From the NCBI GenBank assembly GCA_902802265.1, contig CADCLN010000013.1:1-58582 (forward strand): a DNA stretch of 58,582 nt, written 5' to 3'. A model generated the notes under the pieces. It worked only from the letters and a program-made list of their open reading frames with translations, was not told where the DNA came from and made no database searches. Made by a program: the position numbers and the translations under genes. This DNA comes from an uncultured Bacteroidales bacterium (lineage in GTDB: Bacteria; Bacteroidota; Bacteroidia; Bacteroidales; Bacteroidaceae). This document shows, piece after piece, positions 15,988-24,203 of the stretch. Position 1 is the stretch's first letter. Every line of letters starts with the position of its first letter.

Positions 15988-16832
15988 AGCGCAATGAAGT
16001 GTTTTGTGTAACCTATCATGATGTCCAGGGAGTAGGCGTGGTAGCGGATGCGGTTCCATCTGGCTTGCATCAGATGGGCGGCACAGCCTATGCGGAGGCT
16101 GCTTTTGCCCAGAGGGATGTCGAGGGTGAGCAGGTGGCGCATGGAGGGTGTGTTGAGGGGGGTGGCAAAGACGACGTTGTGGTCGTAGTTTTTCAGCGAG
16201 AAGATTTCGTAGTAGGACTGGCCGTACATGGGGGAGAAGGCGATGCCGACGAAGGGGATGGATAGGCTGTAGGTGGCTTTCCACCATTTCCCTTTGACGG
16301 GGAAGCGGTAGGTGGATTGGGCGGTGAGGTCGATGAGCAGGTCGAGTTTGCCCTGTGCGGGGTTGTTGCCGTTGCGGTCGTTGTAGATGCCGCCGGCGTA
16401 GGCTGAGGCGGCGAGTCCGGCAGCGAAGTGCCAGCGGTGTATGTCGCGGAAGTTGTAGAGCCAGGCTGCGGAGAAGCGGATGCCGACGGCATAGTCCTTT
16501 GCGTTTTTGGCGGGGTTTTTGACGTAGTCGGCGTTGATGTCGGTCTGGGTGTGGAAGCTGATGTGGCTGTCCCAGAGACGGGTGGGGCGCTCCGTCTGGT
16601 AGATGATGCGGGCTTCGATGCCTTTGTAGGAGTAGGGGGAGAGGTAGGTGTCGAGGATGTTGGAGGTGCCGAAGCCGAAGAGGAGGGAGTGGCTCCGCTC
16701 TGATTCTTGTCCGTGGAGGGGAAGGGAGAGGGTAGATATTAATAATAATAAGAAGAAGGGCAGACCCCTTCTAAGTCCCCCTTTAGGGGGAGGACTTGGG
16801 GGGGAGGATGAGGGGTGTGGTGTGTGTGTCAT
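15984..16832 (-). CDS. DUF3316 outer-membrane-type protein
   Basis: 282 residues. Its ATG shares a base with the parC stop (TGATG), so translation is probably coupled. The first ~20 residues (PSSSPPSPPPKGGLRRGLP) are encoded by a GC-rich palindromic repeat; the hydrophobic core FFLLLLISTLSLPLHGQ then serves as signal peptide, and no later ATG is available. The mature part follows the DUF3316 pattern (LLFGFGTSNILDTYLSPYSYKGIEARI, alternating beta-strands, SLDIMIGYTKHF at the end) and looks like a small beta-barrel. Function unknown. It overlaps the S41 gene by 4 bases. Confidence 0.75.
   Translation of the reverse strand: MTHTPHPSSSPPSPPPKGGLRRGLPFFLLLLISTLSLPLHGQESERSHSLLFGFGTSNILDTYLSPYSYKGIEARIIYQTERPTRLWDSHISFHTQTDINADYVKNPAKNAKDYAVGIRFSAAWLYNFRDIHRWHFAAGLAASAYAGGIYNDRNGNNPAQGKLDLLIDLTAQSTYRFPVKGKWWKATYSLSIPFVGIAFSPMYGQSYYEIFSLKNYDHNVVFATPLNTPSMRHLLTLDIPLGKSSLRIGCAAHLMQARWNRIRYHAYSLDIMIGYTKHFIAL
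16761..16809. repeat. GC-rich palindromic repeat, copy 1
   Basis: Begins CAGACCCCTTCTAAG and is centred on the perfect palindrome TCCCCCTTTAGGGGGA, then GGACTTGGGGGGGAGGAT. A second copy in the same orientation starts at 27151. This copy lies inside the 5' end of the DUF3316 gene and is translated. Confidence 0.75.
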
Positions 16833-19597
16833 CAGAATAGTTTTAGCTGGCCGTTGATTTCGTCGCGGATGTCGCTGTCGGATTTGCCTTCGTCGGGGTC
16901 GATGACTGCTTCGAGGGTTTCGGGCTGGGGTGTTTCGGGTTCGGGTTCGGGGAAGCGGAGGGGTTCGAGTTCCACCACACTGCCGAGGGGGAGGGTGGTG
17001 AGGCGTTTGCCTTTTGCCTTGAAGCCTTTGACGGCGATGAACTGTTCGGCATCGAGGACTTCGGAGGGTCGGTCGATGTGGGGGTCGTTGTAGTTGATTT
17101 GCAGACGGGGGTAGGGGGTGTCGGTCAGCAGGATGAGTTGGCTGTCGGGGTTGTCGCCGAGGAAGTTCTGTTTCTTGGCTGTTGCTTCCATGTAGAAGCG
17201 TTTGATGTAGGGCAGGTTCTGGTTGTCGGCGTCCCAGAGTACGGCTGTCCAGACTTTCTTGCTGTTGTATTTTTCGATGCGGAGGATGTTTTGCTCGTAG
17301 TGGTTGTTGGTGTCGAAGTTGGTGAGGTAGAAGTCGCCGCCTGGCAGGACGACGAGGATGTTGTCATCGCCCTGGAATTCTCCGAGCAGGGTGCCGTGTT
17401 CGTCGTAGTTGATGCGTCCGACGTCGGGGTCCCACCACACTTGTCTGCCGCCGAGTGTGCTGCCGCCTCGGGCTTTCAGCTGAATGCGGAAGATGTCGTT
17501 CTTGGTGAGTTGGTTGCCTCGGCTGGAACGCCCCTTGATGGCTACTTCGCTGAAGTCTTTCTCGAAGACGATTTTCTTGATTTTCTCGTGGGGCTTCAGG
17601 GTGATTTTGATGATTTCGGCTTCTCCGTTGGCGTTGGCTGTGAACCAGGTTACTCGGGATTTGGGTGTGCCCATGGTGATGTCGTATTCACGGTCGCGGG
17701 TAACGGCGGGCACGTTGAACCGCTTGATGTAGGTGACACCGCTTTCGCCGTCTTTGTAGCAGACGTTGTAGATGGTGCGGGTGTCGTTCTTCTTGAAGAC
17801 GGCGATGTGGATGATTTCTACCTTGCGTTTTTCTTTTTTGGATTTTTCCGTTTCGCCGACGAATATTTTTTCTGCCACTTTGATGACTTTGTAGGTGCCG
17901 TCTTTGTAGAAGATGATGACGTCGTCGATGTCGGAGCAGTTGCAGACGAATTCGTCCTTCTTCAGGCTGGTGCCGATGAAGCCGTCGGCACGGTTGATGT
18001 AGAGTTTCTGGTTGGCTTCTGCCACGGTGGCTGCCTGGATGGTGTCGAAGTTGCGTATTTCGGTGAGGCGTGGATGGTCTGCGCCGTATTTCTGTTGCAG
18101 GTAGCGGAACCAGTTGGCTGTGACCTCGATGAGGTTGGCCAGGTCGCGGTTGATGCTTTCGATGTCTTCTTTTGTCTTGGCGATGAGTTCGTCGGCACGG
18201 TCTTTGTTGAATTTCAGGATGCGTGCCATCTTGATTTCCATCAGTCGGAGAATGTCGTCGCGGGTGACTTCGCGGATGAGGTCTTTCTTGAAGGGGTCCA
18301 GCCGCTTGTCAACGTATGCCACGGCGTGATCCATGTCGGGGGCGTTTTCAAATTCGCGTCCTTTGTAGATGCGTTCTTCGATGAAAATCTTTTCCAGACT
18401 GGCAAAGTGTAGCTGTTCCAGCAGTTCGTCGCGACGGATTTCCAGTTCTCGGCGGATGAGGAACTTGGTGTTATCGACGGATTTGCGCAGCACGTCGCTG
18501 ATGGTGAGGAATTTCGGCATACGGTCGTCGATGACACAGCAGTTGGGCGATACGGACACTTCGCAGTCGGTGAAGGCGTAGAGTGCGTCAATCTGTTTGT
18601 CGCTGCTGACACTTGGCACGAGGTGAACAAGGATTTCCACTTCTGAGGCTGTGTTGTCTTCAATCTTTCGTGCTTTGATTTTGCCTTTCTCTACAGCCTT
18701 GGTGATGGTGTCGATGAGCGATTCGGCTGTTTTTCCGTAAGGAATCTCACGGATGACCAGGGTTTTGTTGTCGAGTTTCTCTATTTTTGCACGAATCTTC
18801 ACTGTGCCGCCACGCTGTCCGTCGTTGTATTTCGACACGTCGATAGATCCTCCTGTCAGGAAGTCAGGATAGAGCTGGAAGGGTTTGTCGTGAAGATAGC
18901 TGATGGCTGCTTCACAGATTTCGTTGAAGTTGTGTGGCAGGATTTTGGAGGAAAGTCCCACGGCAATGCCTTCCACACCCTGGGCTAAGAGCAGCGGGAA
19001 CTTGACGGGCAGGGCAATGGGTTCTTTGTTTCTGCCGTCGTAGGAGAGTTTCCATTCGGTGGTTTTGGGGTTGAACACTACGTCGAGGGCAAATTTGGAA
19101 AGGCGAGCCTCGATGTATCGGGCTGCTGCTGCTTCGTCGCCCGTGAGGATGTTACCCCAGTTTCCTTGGCAGTCGATCAGCAATTCTTTCTGTCCCATCT
19201 GTACCAGGGCATCTTTGATGCTGGCATCGCCGTGGGGGTGGAACTGCATGGTGTGTCCCACGATGTTTGCCACCTTGTTGTAACGTCCGTCGTCCATGCG
19301 TTTCATGGAGTGGAGTATGCGCCGTTGCACGGGTTTCAGTCCATCTATGATGTGGGGGACGGCACGTTCCAGTATGACATAGCTGGCATAGTCGAGAAAC
19401 CAGTTCTGGTACATCCCCGACAGGTGGTGGGTGATGCTGTCCGTCATGGTTGTGGGGTCATAGTCCGAGGGTGGAGGCAACTTGCTTGAAGGGGTTGTCT
19501 CTACTTCGCTGTAATGGTCATAAGATGCAGTTTCTTCAACATTCTCGGTTTCGTTGAACTGCTCATTTTCGTCAAAAGTATTATTCTCTTCGCTCAT
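16832..19597 (-). CDS. parC: DNA topoisomerase IV subunit A (or GyrA-like paralogue)
   Basis: 921 residues. After an acidic ~45-residue leader comes the breakage-reunion domain: WFLDYASYVILERAVPHIIDGLKPVQRR, HPHGDASIKDALVQMGQ and the catalytic tyrosine Y161 in AAARYIEARLSK. The second half has DNA-binding beta-propeller blades (DDVIIFYKDGTYKVIKV, GNQLTKNDIFRIQLK) and an acidic tail. The canonical GyrA box (QRRGGKG) is not seen, favouring ParC, which unlinks daughter chromosomes. At the quinolone-contact positions (GyrA Ser83/Asp87) it has Ala125 and Asp129, which I believe is usual for Bacteroidetes ParC. No parE is adjacent. It heads a coupled run with DUF3316 and S41 genes. Confidence 0.9.
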   Translation of the reverse strand: MSEENNTFDENEQFNETENVEETASYDHYSEVETTPSSKLPPPSDYDPTTMTDSITHHLSGMYQNWFLDYASYVILERAVPHIIDGLKPVQRRILHSMKRMDDGRYNKVANIVGHTMQFHPHGDASIKDALVQMGQKELLIDCQGNWGNILTGDEAAAARYIEARLSKFALDVVFNPKTTEWKLSYDGRNKEPIALPVKFPLLLAQGVEGIAVGLSSKILPHNFNEICEAAISYLHDKPFQLYPDFLTGGSIDVSKYNDGQRGGTVKIRAKIEKLDNKTLVIREIPYGKTAESLIDTITKAVEKGKIKARKIEDNTASEVEILVHLVPSVSSDKQIDALYAFTDCEVSVSPNCCVIDDRMPKFLTISDVLRKSVDNTKFLIRRELEIRRDELLEQLHFASLEKIFIEERIYKGREFENAPDMDHAVAYVDKRLDPFKKDLIREVTRDDILRLMEIKMARILKFNKDRADELIAKTKEDIESINRDLANLIEVTANWFRYLQQKYGADHPRLTEIRNFDTIQAATVAEANQKLYINRADGFIGTSLKKDEFVCNCSDIDDVIIFYKDGTYKVIKVAEKIFVGETEKSKKEKRKVEIIHIAVFKKNDTRTIYNVCYKDGESGVTYIKRFNVPAVTRDREYDITMGTPKSRVTWFTANANGEAEIIKITLKPHEKIKKIVFEKDFSEVAIKGRSSRGNQLTKNDIFRIQLKARGGSTLGGRQVWWDPDVGRINYDEHGTLLGEFQGDDNILVVLPGGDFYLTNFDTNNHYEQNILRIEKYNSKKVWTAVLWDADNQNLPYIKRFYMEATAKKQNFLGDNPDSQLILLTDTPYPRLQINYNDPHIDRPSEVLDAEQFIAVKGFKAKGKRLTTLPLGSVVELEPLRFPEPEPETPQPETLEAVIDPDEGKSDSDIRDEINGQLKLF

Positions 19598-19614
19598 GGC
19601 ATTTGATTTGAATG

Positions 19615-19622
19615 CAAAGGTA
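19615..19622 (-). promoter_or_regulatory. -7 element for parC
   Basis: CAAAGGTA on the plus strand reads TACCTTTG toward parC, 17 bases before its ATG at 19597. Confidence 0.7.
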
Positions 19623-19738
19623 CAAAAAGTTTATGCTTTTTTGCGACTTTTTATCAAAAAAAATTGCATGGTTCGCACATTTTCTATGTTTTTGAGCATA
19701 AAATTTGTTTAAATCATTGCCATAAGGAAAAATTGCAG

Positions 19739-19746
19739 TACCTTTG
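19739..19746 (+). promoter_or_regulatory. -7 element for the etf operon
   Basis: TACCTTTG, with TTGC about 20 bases upstream (19717-19720) as the -33 partner. The start codon is 41 bases downstream; the leader contains two ACGTAAAAA words. Confidence 0.75.
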
Positions 19747-19787
19747 CAGCCGAATTTTATACGTAAAAAACGTAAAAACGTAATAAT

Positions 19788-20597
19788 ATGAGTTTAAAAA
19801 TTATTGTGCTCGCAAAACAGGTGCCAGACACACGCAATGTCGGTCCTGACGCGATGACTCCCGAGGGAACAGTAAACCGTGCCGCACTGCCCGCCGTTTT
19901 CAATCCCGAGGATTTGAATGCTCTTGAGCAGGCTCTTCGTCTCAAGGAACAAAATCCAGGTTCAACCATCACAATGCTTACAATGGGTTTGCCAAAGGCA
20001 GCCGAAGTTCTGAAGGAAGGCATCTACCGTGGTGCTGATGAGGGTATTCTCATCAGCGACCGTCCGCTGGGTGGTGCTGACACGCTTGCCACGTCTTACA
20101 CTTTGGCTCAGGCCATCAAGAAGGTTGGCGACTTCGACATCATCCTCTGTGGTCGTCAGGCCATCGATGGCGACACCGCACAGGTAGGTCCTCAGGTAGC
20201 AGAAAAACTGGGCCTGACTCAGATTACCTACACCGAGGAAATTCTTTCGCTCGACAAGGAAGCCAAGAAGATTGTGGCTCGCCGCCATATCGACGGTGGT
20301 GTGGAAACTGTAGAAGGCCCGCTGCCCATCGTGGTCACAGTCAACGGGTCGGCTGCTCCCTGCCGCACACGCAACGTGAAGCGTGTCTGGGCTAACAAGA
20401 ACCGCGAGTTCACCACTTGGGGTGCTGCCGACATCGATGCCGACCCCATGCAGATTGGCAAGGCAGGTTCTCCAACCAACGTGAAGGCTGTGAAGAGCAT
20501 CGTCTTCAAAGCCAAGGAAAACAAGACACTCACATCCAGCGATGCTGATGTTGAGAGCCTGATTGTAGAACTCATGGAATCAAACACTATCGGATAA
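19788..20597 (+). CDS. etfB: Electron transfer flavoprotein, beta subunit
   Basis: 269 residues, the usual EtfB length. Typical segments are KIIVLAKQVPDT at the N-terminus, NPEDLNALEQALRLKE, DIILCGRQAIDGDTAQVGPQVAEKLG (the beta-subunit signature with nucleotide contacts) and LPIVVTVNGSAAPCRTRNV. With EtfA it forms a soluble FAD-containing dimer passing electrons between an acyl-CoA dehydrogenase and another redox partner. The stop overlaps the etfA start, and an acyl-CoA dehydrogenase gene follows, so all three are probably co-translated. In anaerobes some such complexes bifurcate electrons; sequence reading alone does not decide that. Confidence 0.93.
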   Translation: MSLKIIVLAKQVPDTRNVGPDAMTPEGTVNRAALPAVFNPEDLNALEQALRLKEQNPGSTITMLTMGLPKAAEVLKEGIYRGADEGILISDRPLGGADTLATSYTLAQAIKKVGDFDIILCGRQAIDGDTAQVGPQVAEKLGLTQITYTEEILSLDKEAKKIVARRHIDGGVETVEGPLPIVVTVNGSAAPCRTRNVKRVWANKNREFTTWGAADIDADPMQIGKAGSPTNVKAVKSIVFKAKENKTLTSSDADVESLIVELMESNTIG

Positions 20598-21637
20598 TGA
20601 ACAACGTATTTGTATATTGTGAACTTGAAGGCAACAAGGTTGCCGACGTAAGTCTGGAGCTTTGCACTAAGGGTCGCAAACTCGCTAACCAACTGGGCGT
20701 GCAGCTTGAGGCTGTGCTCGTGGGAACAGGTCTTGACGGCGTTGAGAAACAGGTTATCCCCTATGGTGTTGACAAAGTGCACATCTTCGATGCCGAAGGG
20801 CTCTTCCCCTACACATCCCTTCCTCACACATCTGCCGTGGTGAACCTCTTCAAGGAGGAAAAGCCGCAGATTTGCCTCCTCGGTGCTACCGTTATCGGTC
20901 GCGACCTCGGTCCCCGTGTGTCGTCGGCTCTCCACTCAGGTCTGACGGCCGACTGTACTCAACTGGAAATAGGTTCTTTCGACATGAAGGTAAAGGATGC
21001 AGAAGGCAACATGGTGGACAAGCACTATGAAGACCAGCTCTACCAGATTCGTCCTGCTTTCGGCGGTTCCATCATCGCCACCATCGTCAACCCCGAACAT
21101 CGTCCACAGATGGCAACGGTTCGTGACGGTGTGATGAAGAAGGAAATCCTCGACGAGAACTACCAGGGTGAAGTCATCAAGCACGACGTGGCCAAATACG
21201 TACCCACCACCGACTACGTGGTGAAGGTGCTCGACCGTCATGTGGAGAAAGCCAAGCACAACCTCAAGGGTGCTCCTATCATTGTGGCTGGTGGCTACGG
21301 AGTAGGGGGTCCAGAAGGCTTCAACCTCCTTTTCGAATTGGCAAAAGAACTCCATGCCGAAGTGGGTGCCAGCCGTGCCGCCGTCGATGCAGGCTGGATT
21401 GACCACGACCGCCAGATTGGTCAGACAGGCACTACGGTGCGTCCCAAAGTCTATATTGCCTGCGGCATCTCAGGTGCCATCCAGCACGTGGCGGGCATGA
21501 AGGAGTCGGGTATTATCATCTCTATCAACAATGACCCCCAGGCACCTATCAACCAGATTGCCGACTATATCATCAACGGCACCATCGAAGAGGTTGTTCC
21601 AAAACTGATTAAATACTACAAAAAGAATTCGAAATAA
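20597..21637 (+). CDS. etfA: Electron transfer flavoprotein, alpha subunit
   Basis: 346 residues. The N-terminal domain (NNVFVYCELEGNKVADVSLEL) is followed by the FAD-binding C-terminal domain with VAGGYGVGGPEGF, GASRAAVDAGWIDHDRQIGQTGTTVRPKVYIACGISGAIQH and SINNDPQAPINQIADY, the EtfA signature. It begins on the last base of etfB and ends on the first base of the dehydrogenase gene, a tight three-gene unit. The short N-terminus has no ferredoxin domain, so it is the plain form of EtfA. Confidence 0.93.
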   Translation: MNNVFVYCELEGNKVADVSLELCTKGRKLANQLGVQLEAVLVGTGLDGVEKQVIPYGVDKVHIFDAEGLFPYTSLPHTSAVVNLFKEEKPQICLLGATVIGRDLGPRVSSALHSGLTADCTQLEIGSFDMKVKDAEGNMVDKHYEDQLYQIRPAFGGSIIATIVNPEHRPQMATVRDGVMKKEILDENYQGEVIKHDVAKYVPTTDYVVKVLDRHVEKAKHNLKGAPIIVAGGYGVGGPEGFNLLFELAKELHAEVGASRAAVDAGWIDHDRQIGQTGTTVRPKVYIACGISGAIQHVAGMKESGIIISINNDPQAPINQIADYIINGTIEEVVPKLIKYYKKNSK

Positions 21638-23346
21638 TGGCAAATTCCTATACAGACGTTCCTGAGATTAAATTCCACATGGAACACCCTTTGATGAAAC
21701 GCATCGTTGAGTTGAAGGAAAGAAACTATGCTGACTACGGTCACTACGACTATGCACCCAAAGACTACGAGGATGCACAGGAGAACTACGACAGCCTGCT
21801 GGAAATCACAGGCGACATCAACGCCAATATCATCGGTCCCAACTCCGAAGACGTTGATGCCGAAGGCCCTCATTGCGAGAACGGGCGTGTGCGCTATGCC
21901 TCGAAAACCTACGAAAACCTCGACGCTACCATCAAGGCTGGTCTCTGCGGCATGACGATGCCCCGTCGTTATGGCGGTCTCAACCTGCCCAACGTGGTTT
22001 ATACCGCTGCCAACGAAATCATCGCTGAGGGTGATGCAGGCTTCGAAAACATCTGGTCACTCCAGGATTGCATCGAGACTCTCTACGAGTTCGGCGATGA
22101 AGACCAGCGTCAGCGTTACATCCCCCGCGTGTGTGCCGGCGAAACCATGTCAATGGACTTGACCGAACCCGATGCAGGTTCCGACCTCCAGTCCGTCATG
22201 CTCAAAGCCACTTTCGACGAGAAGGAAAACTGCTGGCGTCTGAATGGTGTGAAGCGATTCATCACTAACGGCGACTCCGACATCCACCTTGTGCTGGCTC
22301 GTTCAGTGGAAGGCACACGCGATGGTCGTGGTCTTTCCATGTTCATCTACGACAAGCGTAACGGTGGTGTGAATGTGCGTCGCATCGAAAACAAACTGGG
22401 TATTCATGGCAGCCCCACTTGCGAACTTGTCTATAAAAATGCCAAGGCAGAACTCTGCGGATCGGAGAAACTGGGTCTGATTAAATACGTGATGGGACTG
22501 ATGAACGGTGCCCGTCTCGGCATCGCTTCCCAGTCAGTAGGGGCTGAACAGGCCGCTTACGAAGAAGCCCTGAACTATGCTCGCGACCGCAAACAGTTCG
22601 GCAAGGAAATCATCCACTTCCCCGCCGTCTATGACATGATTGCCCGCATCAAGGCCAAGCTCGATGCCGGTCGCAGCCTGCTCTACATGACAGCCCGCTA
22701 CGTAGATATCTACAAAGCACTCGACGACATCAGCAAGGAGCGCAAACTCACGCCCGAAGAGCGCGACGAATTCAAGAAATACTCGAAGCTGGCCGATGCC
22801 TTCACGCCTCTGGCCAAAGGCATGAACTCGGAATTTGCCAACGAAAGCGCCTACGACTCCATCCAGGTACACGGTGGTTCGGGCTTCATGCTGGAATACA
22901 AGTGTCAGCGAGTCTATCGCGATGCCCGCATCATGTCCATCTACGAAGGCACCACCCAGTTGCAGACCGTGGCAGCCATCCGCTACATCACCTCCGGTTT
23001 CTATGCCAACGTCATCAAAGACTACGAGGCAGAACCCGTGGCAGCCGAATATGCAGCATACGCCGAGCGTATCAAGGACATGGCAGACAAGTTGGCTTAC
23101 TGCACCAACAAGGCTAAGGAAGCCAACAACCAGGACTTCCTCGACCTCTGCGCACGCAAGCTCTACGAAATGACGGCCTACACCATCATGTGCCACCTGC
23201 TTCTGCAAGACACTCAGCGTGCTCCCGAACTCTTCGGCAAGTCACTCGTGGTCTTCATGAACTACGCCGAAAGCGAAGTGGCAAAACACTTCAACTACAT
23301 CTTGAAGCTGGATGTTGATCAGCTTGAAGCCTATCAGCAGGCATAA
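21637..23346 (+). CDS. Acyl-CoA dehydrogenase, long form
   Basis: 569 residues, longer than classical ~380-residue dehydrogenases because of a C-terminal helical extension (about 450-569). The FAD/acyl-CoA core is clear: MTMPRRYGGLNLPN, SMDLTEPDAGSDLQSV, KRFITNGDSDIHLVLARS, NKLGIHGSPTCELVY, YARDRKQFGK, and the catalytic-base region YRDARIMSIYEGTTQLQ. It oxidises or reduces an acyl-CoA using the EtfAB encoded just upstream. The acyl chain cannot be deduced; a role in fermentation or in short- or branched-chain acyl-CoA turnover is plausible in this anaerobe. A strong hairpin follows at 23360. Confidence 0.9.
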   Translation: MANSYTDVPEIKFHMEHPLMKRIVELKERNYADYGHYDYAPKDYEDAQENYDSLLEITGDINANIIGPNSEDVDAEGPHCENGRVRYASKTYENLDATIKAGLCGMTMPRRYGGLNLPNVVYTAANEIIAEGDAGFENIWSLQDCIETLYEFGDEDQRQRYIPRVCAGETMSMDLTEPDAGSDLQSVMLKATFDEKENCWRLNGVKRFITNGDSDIHLVLARSVEGTRDGRGLSMFIYDKRNGGVNVRRIENKLGIHGSPTCELVYKNAKAELCGSEKLGLIKYVMGLMNGARLGIASQSVGAEQAAYEEALNYARDRKQFGKEIIHFPAVYDMIARIKAKLDAGRSLLYMTARYVDIYKALDDISKERKLTPEERDEFKKYSKLADAFTPLAKGMNSEFANESAYDSIQVHGGSGFMLEYKCQRVYRDARIMSIYEGTTQLQTVAAIRYITSGFYANVIKDYEAEPVAAEYAAYAERIKDMADKLAYCTNKAKEANNQDFLDLCARKLYEMTAYTIMCHLLLQDTQRAPELFGKSLVVFMNYAESEVAKHFNYILKLDVDQLEAYQQA

Positions 23347-23359
23347 ACATAGATGCCCC

Positions 23360-23425
23360 TTTCAACAACGGATTTAGCAAATGAGACGAAAAACTTCGGT
23401 CCATTCGTTAAATTCGTTGTTGAAA
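23360..23425 (+). terminator. Long hairpin after the etf-dehydrogenase operon
   Basis: Arms 23360-23383 and 23402-23425 (TTTCAACAACG... and ...CGTTGTTGAAA) pair at 23 of 24 positions as RNA, counting two G-U pairs, around an 18-base loop. Confidence 0.7.
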
Positions 23426-23450
23426 AATTGCACAAACAGTAAATAATCCT

Positions 23451-23458
23451 TACCTTTG
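23451..23458 (+). promoter_or_regulatory. -7 element for tRNA-Leu
   Basis: TACCTTTG, 22 bases before the tRNA. A small dyad GCAGCC/GGGCTGC (about 23458-23475) lies between them. Confidence 0.65.
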
Positions 23459-23480
23459 CAGCCGCTTTAGGGCTGCCCAT

Positions 23481-23562
23481 GCGCTTGTGGCGAAATTGGT
23501 AGACGCGCCAGACTTAGGATCTGGTACTTTACGGTGTGCAGGTTCGAGTCCTGTCAGGCGCA
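23481..23562 (+). tRNA. tRNA-Leu (anticodon UAG)
   Basis: The acceptor stem GCGCTTG (23481-23487) pairs with CAGGCGC (23555-23561, one G-U), with A as discriminator base. The anticodon stem CCAGA/TCTGG encloses CTTAGGA, giving anticodon TAG at 23515-23517. A long variable arm and GGTTCGAGTCC T arm mark a class II tRNA. The 3' CCA is not encoded. Confidence 0.95.
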
Positions 23563-23617
23563 CAACGGATAATTTGTTTTTTCAATCACAGATTATTCGG
23601 ATAATGTTTACGGGCGG

Positions 23618-23678
23618 ATTGCACGGACTGAATGGATGATTTAGAACGTTGATGCTAAATCCATTTAATCCGTGCAAT
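23618..23678 (+). terminator. Hairpin after tRNA-Leu
   Basis: ATTGCACGGACTGAATGG... (23618-23644) and its near-complement ending ATCCGTGCAAT (23655-23678), followed by TTTGTGTTTTT. Pairing is interrupted by a short bulge. It probably ends the tRNA transcript. Confidence 0.6.
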
Positions 23679-23742
23679 TTGTGTTTTTAATAGGAGTTGA
23701 GTTTTGTGTTTTGTTCACTTGATAGGTGAGTCATTTCAGTCG

Positions 23743-23910
23743 CACAGTTCTCTCGCTGCGGTGGCACAGTTCTGCCGTCAACGCGGGAGAACTTTGCCAC
23801 TTGTCTGGCACTGCATTGCTACCGCAGTGGGAGAACTTTGCTGCCGAAGTGGGAAAGCGGTTCCACAGAGGAGGCTGTGGAACCGCTATGGAACCGCTGT
23901 GGAACCGCAA
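23743..23910. repeat. 22-bp repeat cluster, locus 1, with an 11-bp series
   Basis: Two direct 22-bp units start with CACAGTTCT at 23743 and 23765. An inverted unit, CTACCGCAGTGGGAGAACTT plus TG, spans 23819-23840, with a diverged inverted unit next to it at 23841-23862. Then GGAACCGC recurs at exact 11-base spacing (about 23879-23909), and GTGGAACCGC-type words appear in both orientations to 24078. The same 22-bp family reappears at 58359-58456. The rest of the gap from tRNA to 24204 shows no gene. Confidence 0.7.
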
Positions 23911-24203
23911 CTAAGGGGCTAATAAAATGTATTTGTTGATTGACAATCTGTATATTATTATTACTATTCTCATAAGCGGTTCCACAGAACCACTGAAAAT
24001 AGCAAAAATTGAAGGGTGTAAAAAATAAAAAAGTTTTTTTAGAAAGGAAGTAGGATTTCCAGTGGAACTGTGGAACCGCGGAACTTTCTTTGGGCTGAAT
24101 GGTTTTTAATAATAAATAATGTTTTAAGTGTTTCAAATCATATCCTTTGGGGAGGGGTGGGCTGGCTGGATGTCCTAAAATTCTTTTCTCCCCGCGCTGT
24201 TTG

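Noticed and set aside
14917-16287. Longer start for the S41 peptidase at 16287
   Set aside because: The extra 100 residues are His/Pro/Arg-rich and lie opposite good DUF3316 codons in another frame. The ATG at 15987 opens a signal peptide and overlaps the upstream stop.
17078-18412. Long plus-strand frame (444 codons) inside parC
   Set aside because: It is antisense to an unmistakable topoisomerase subunit. Its translation is Val/Phe/Asp/Gly-rich with no domain, as expected from the opposite strand of a GC-biased gene.
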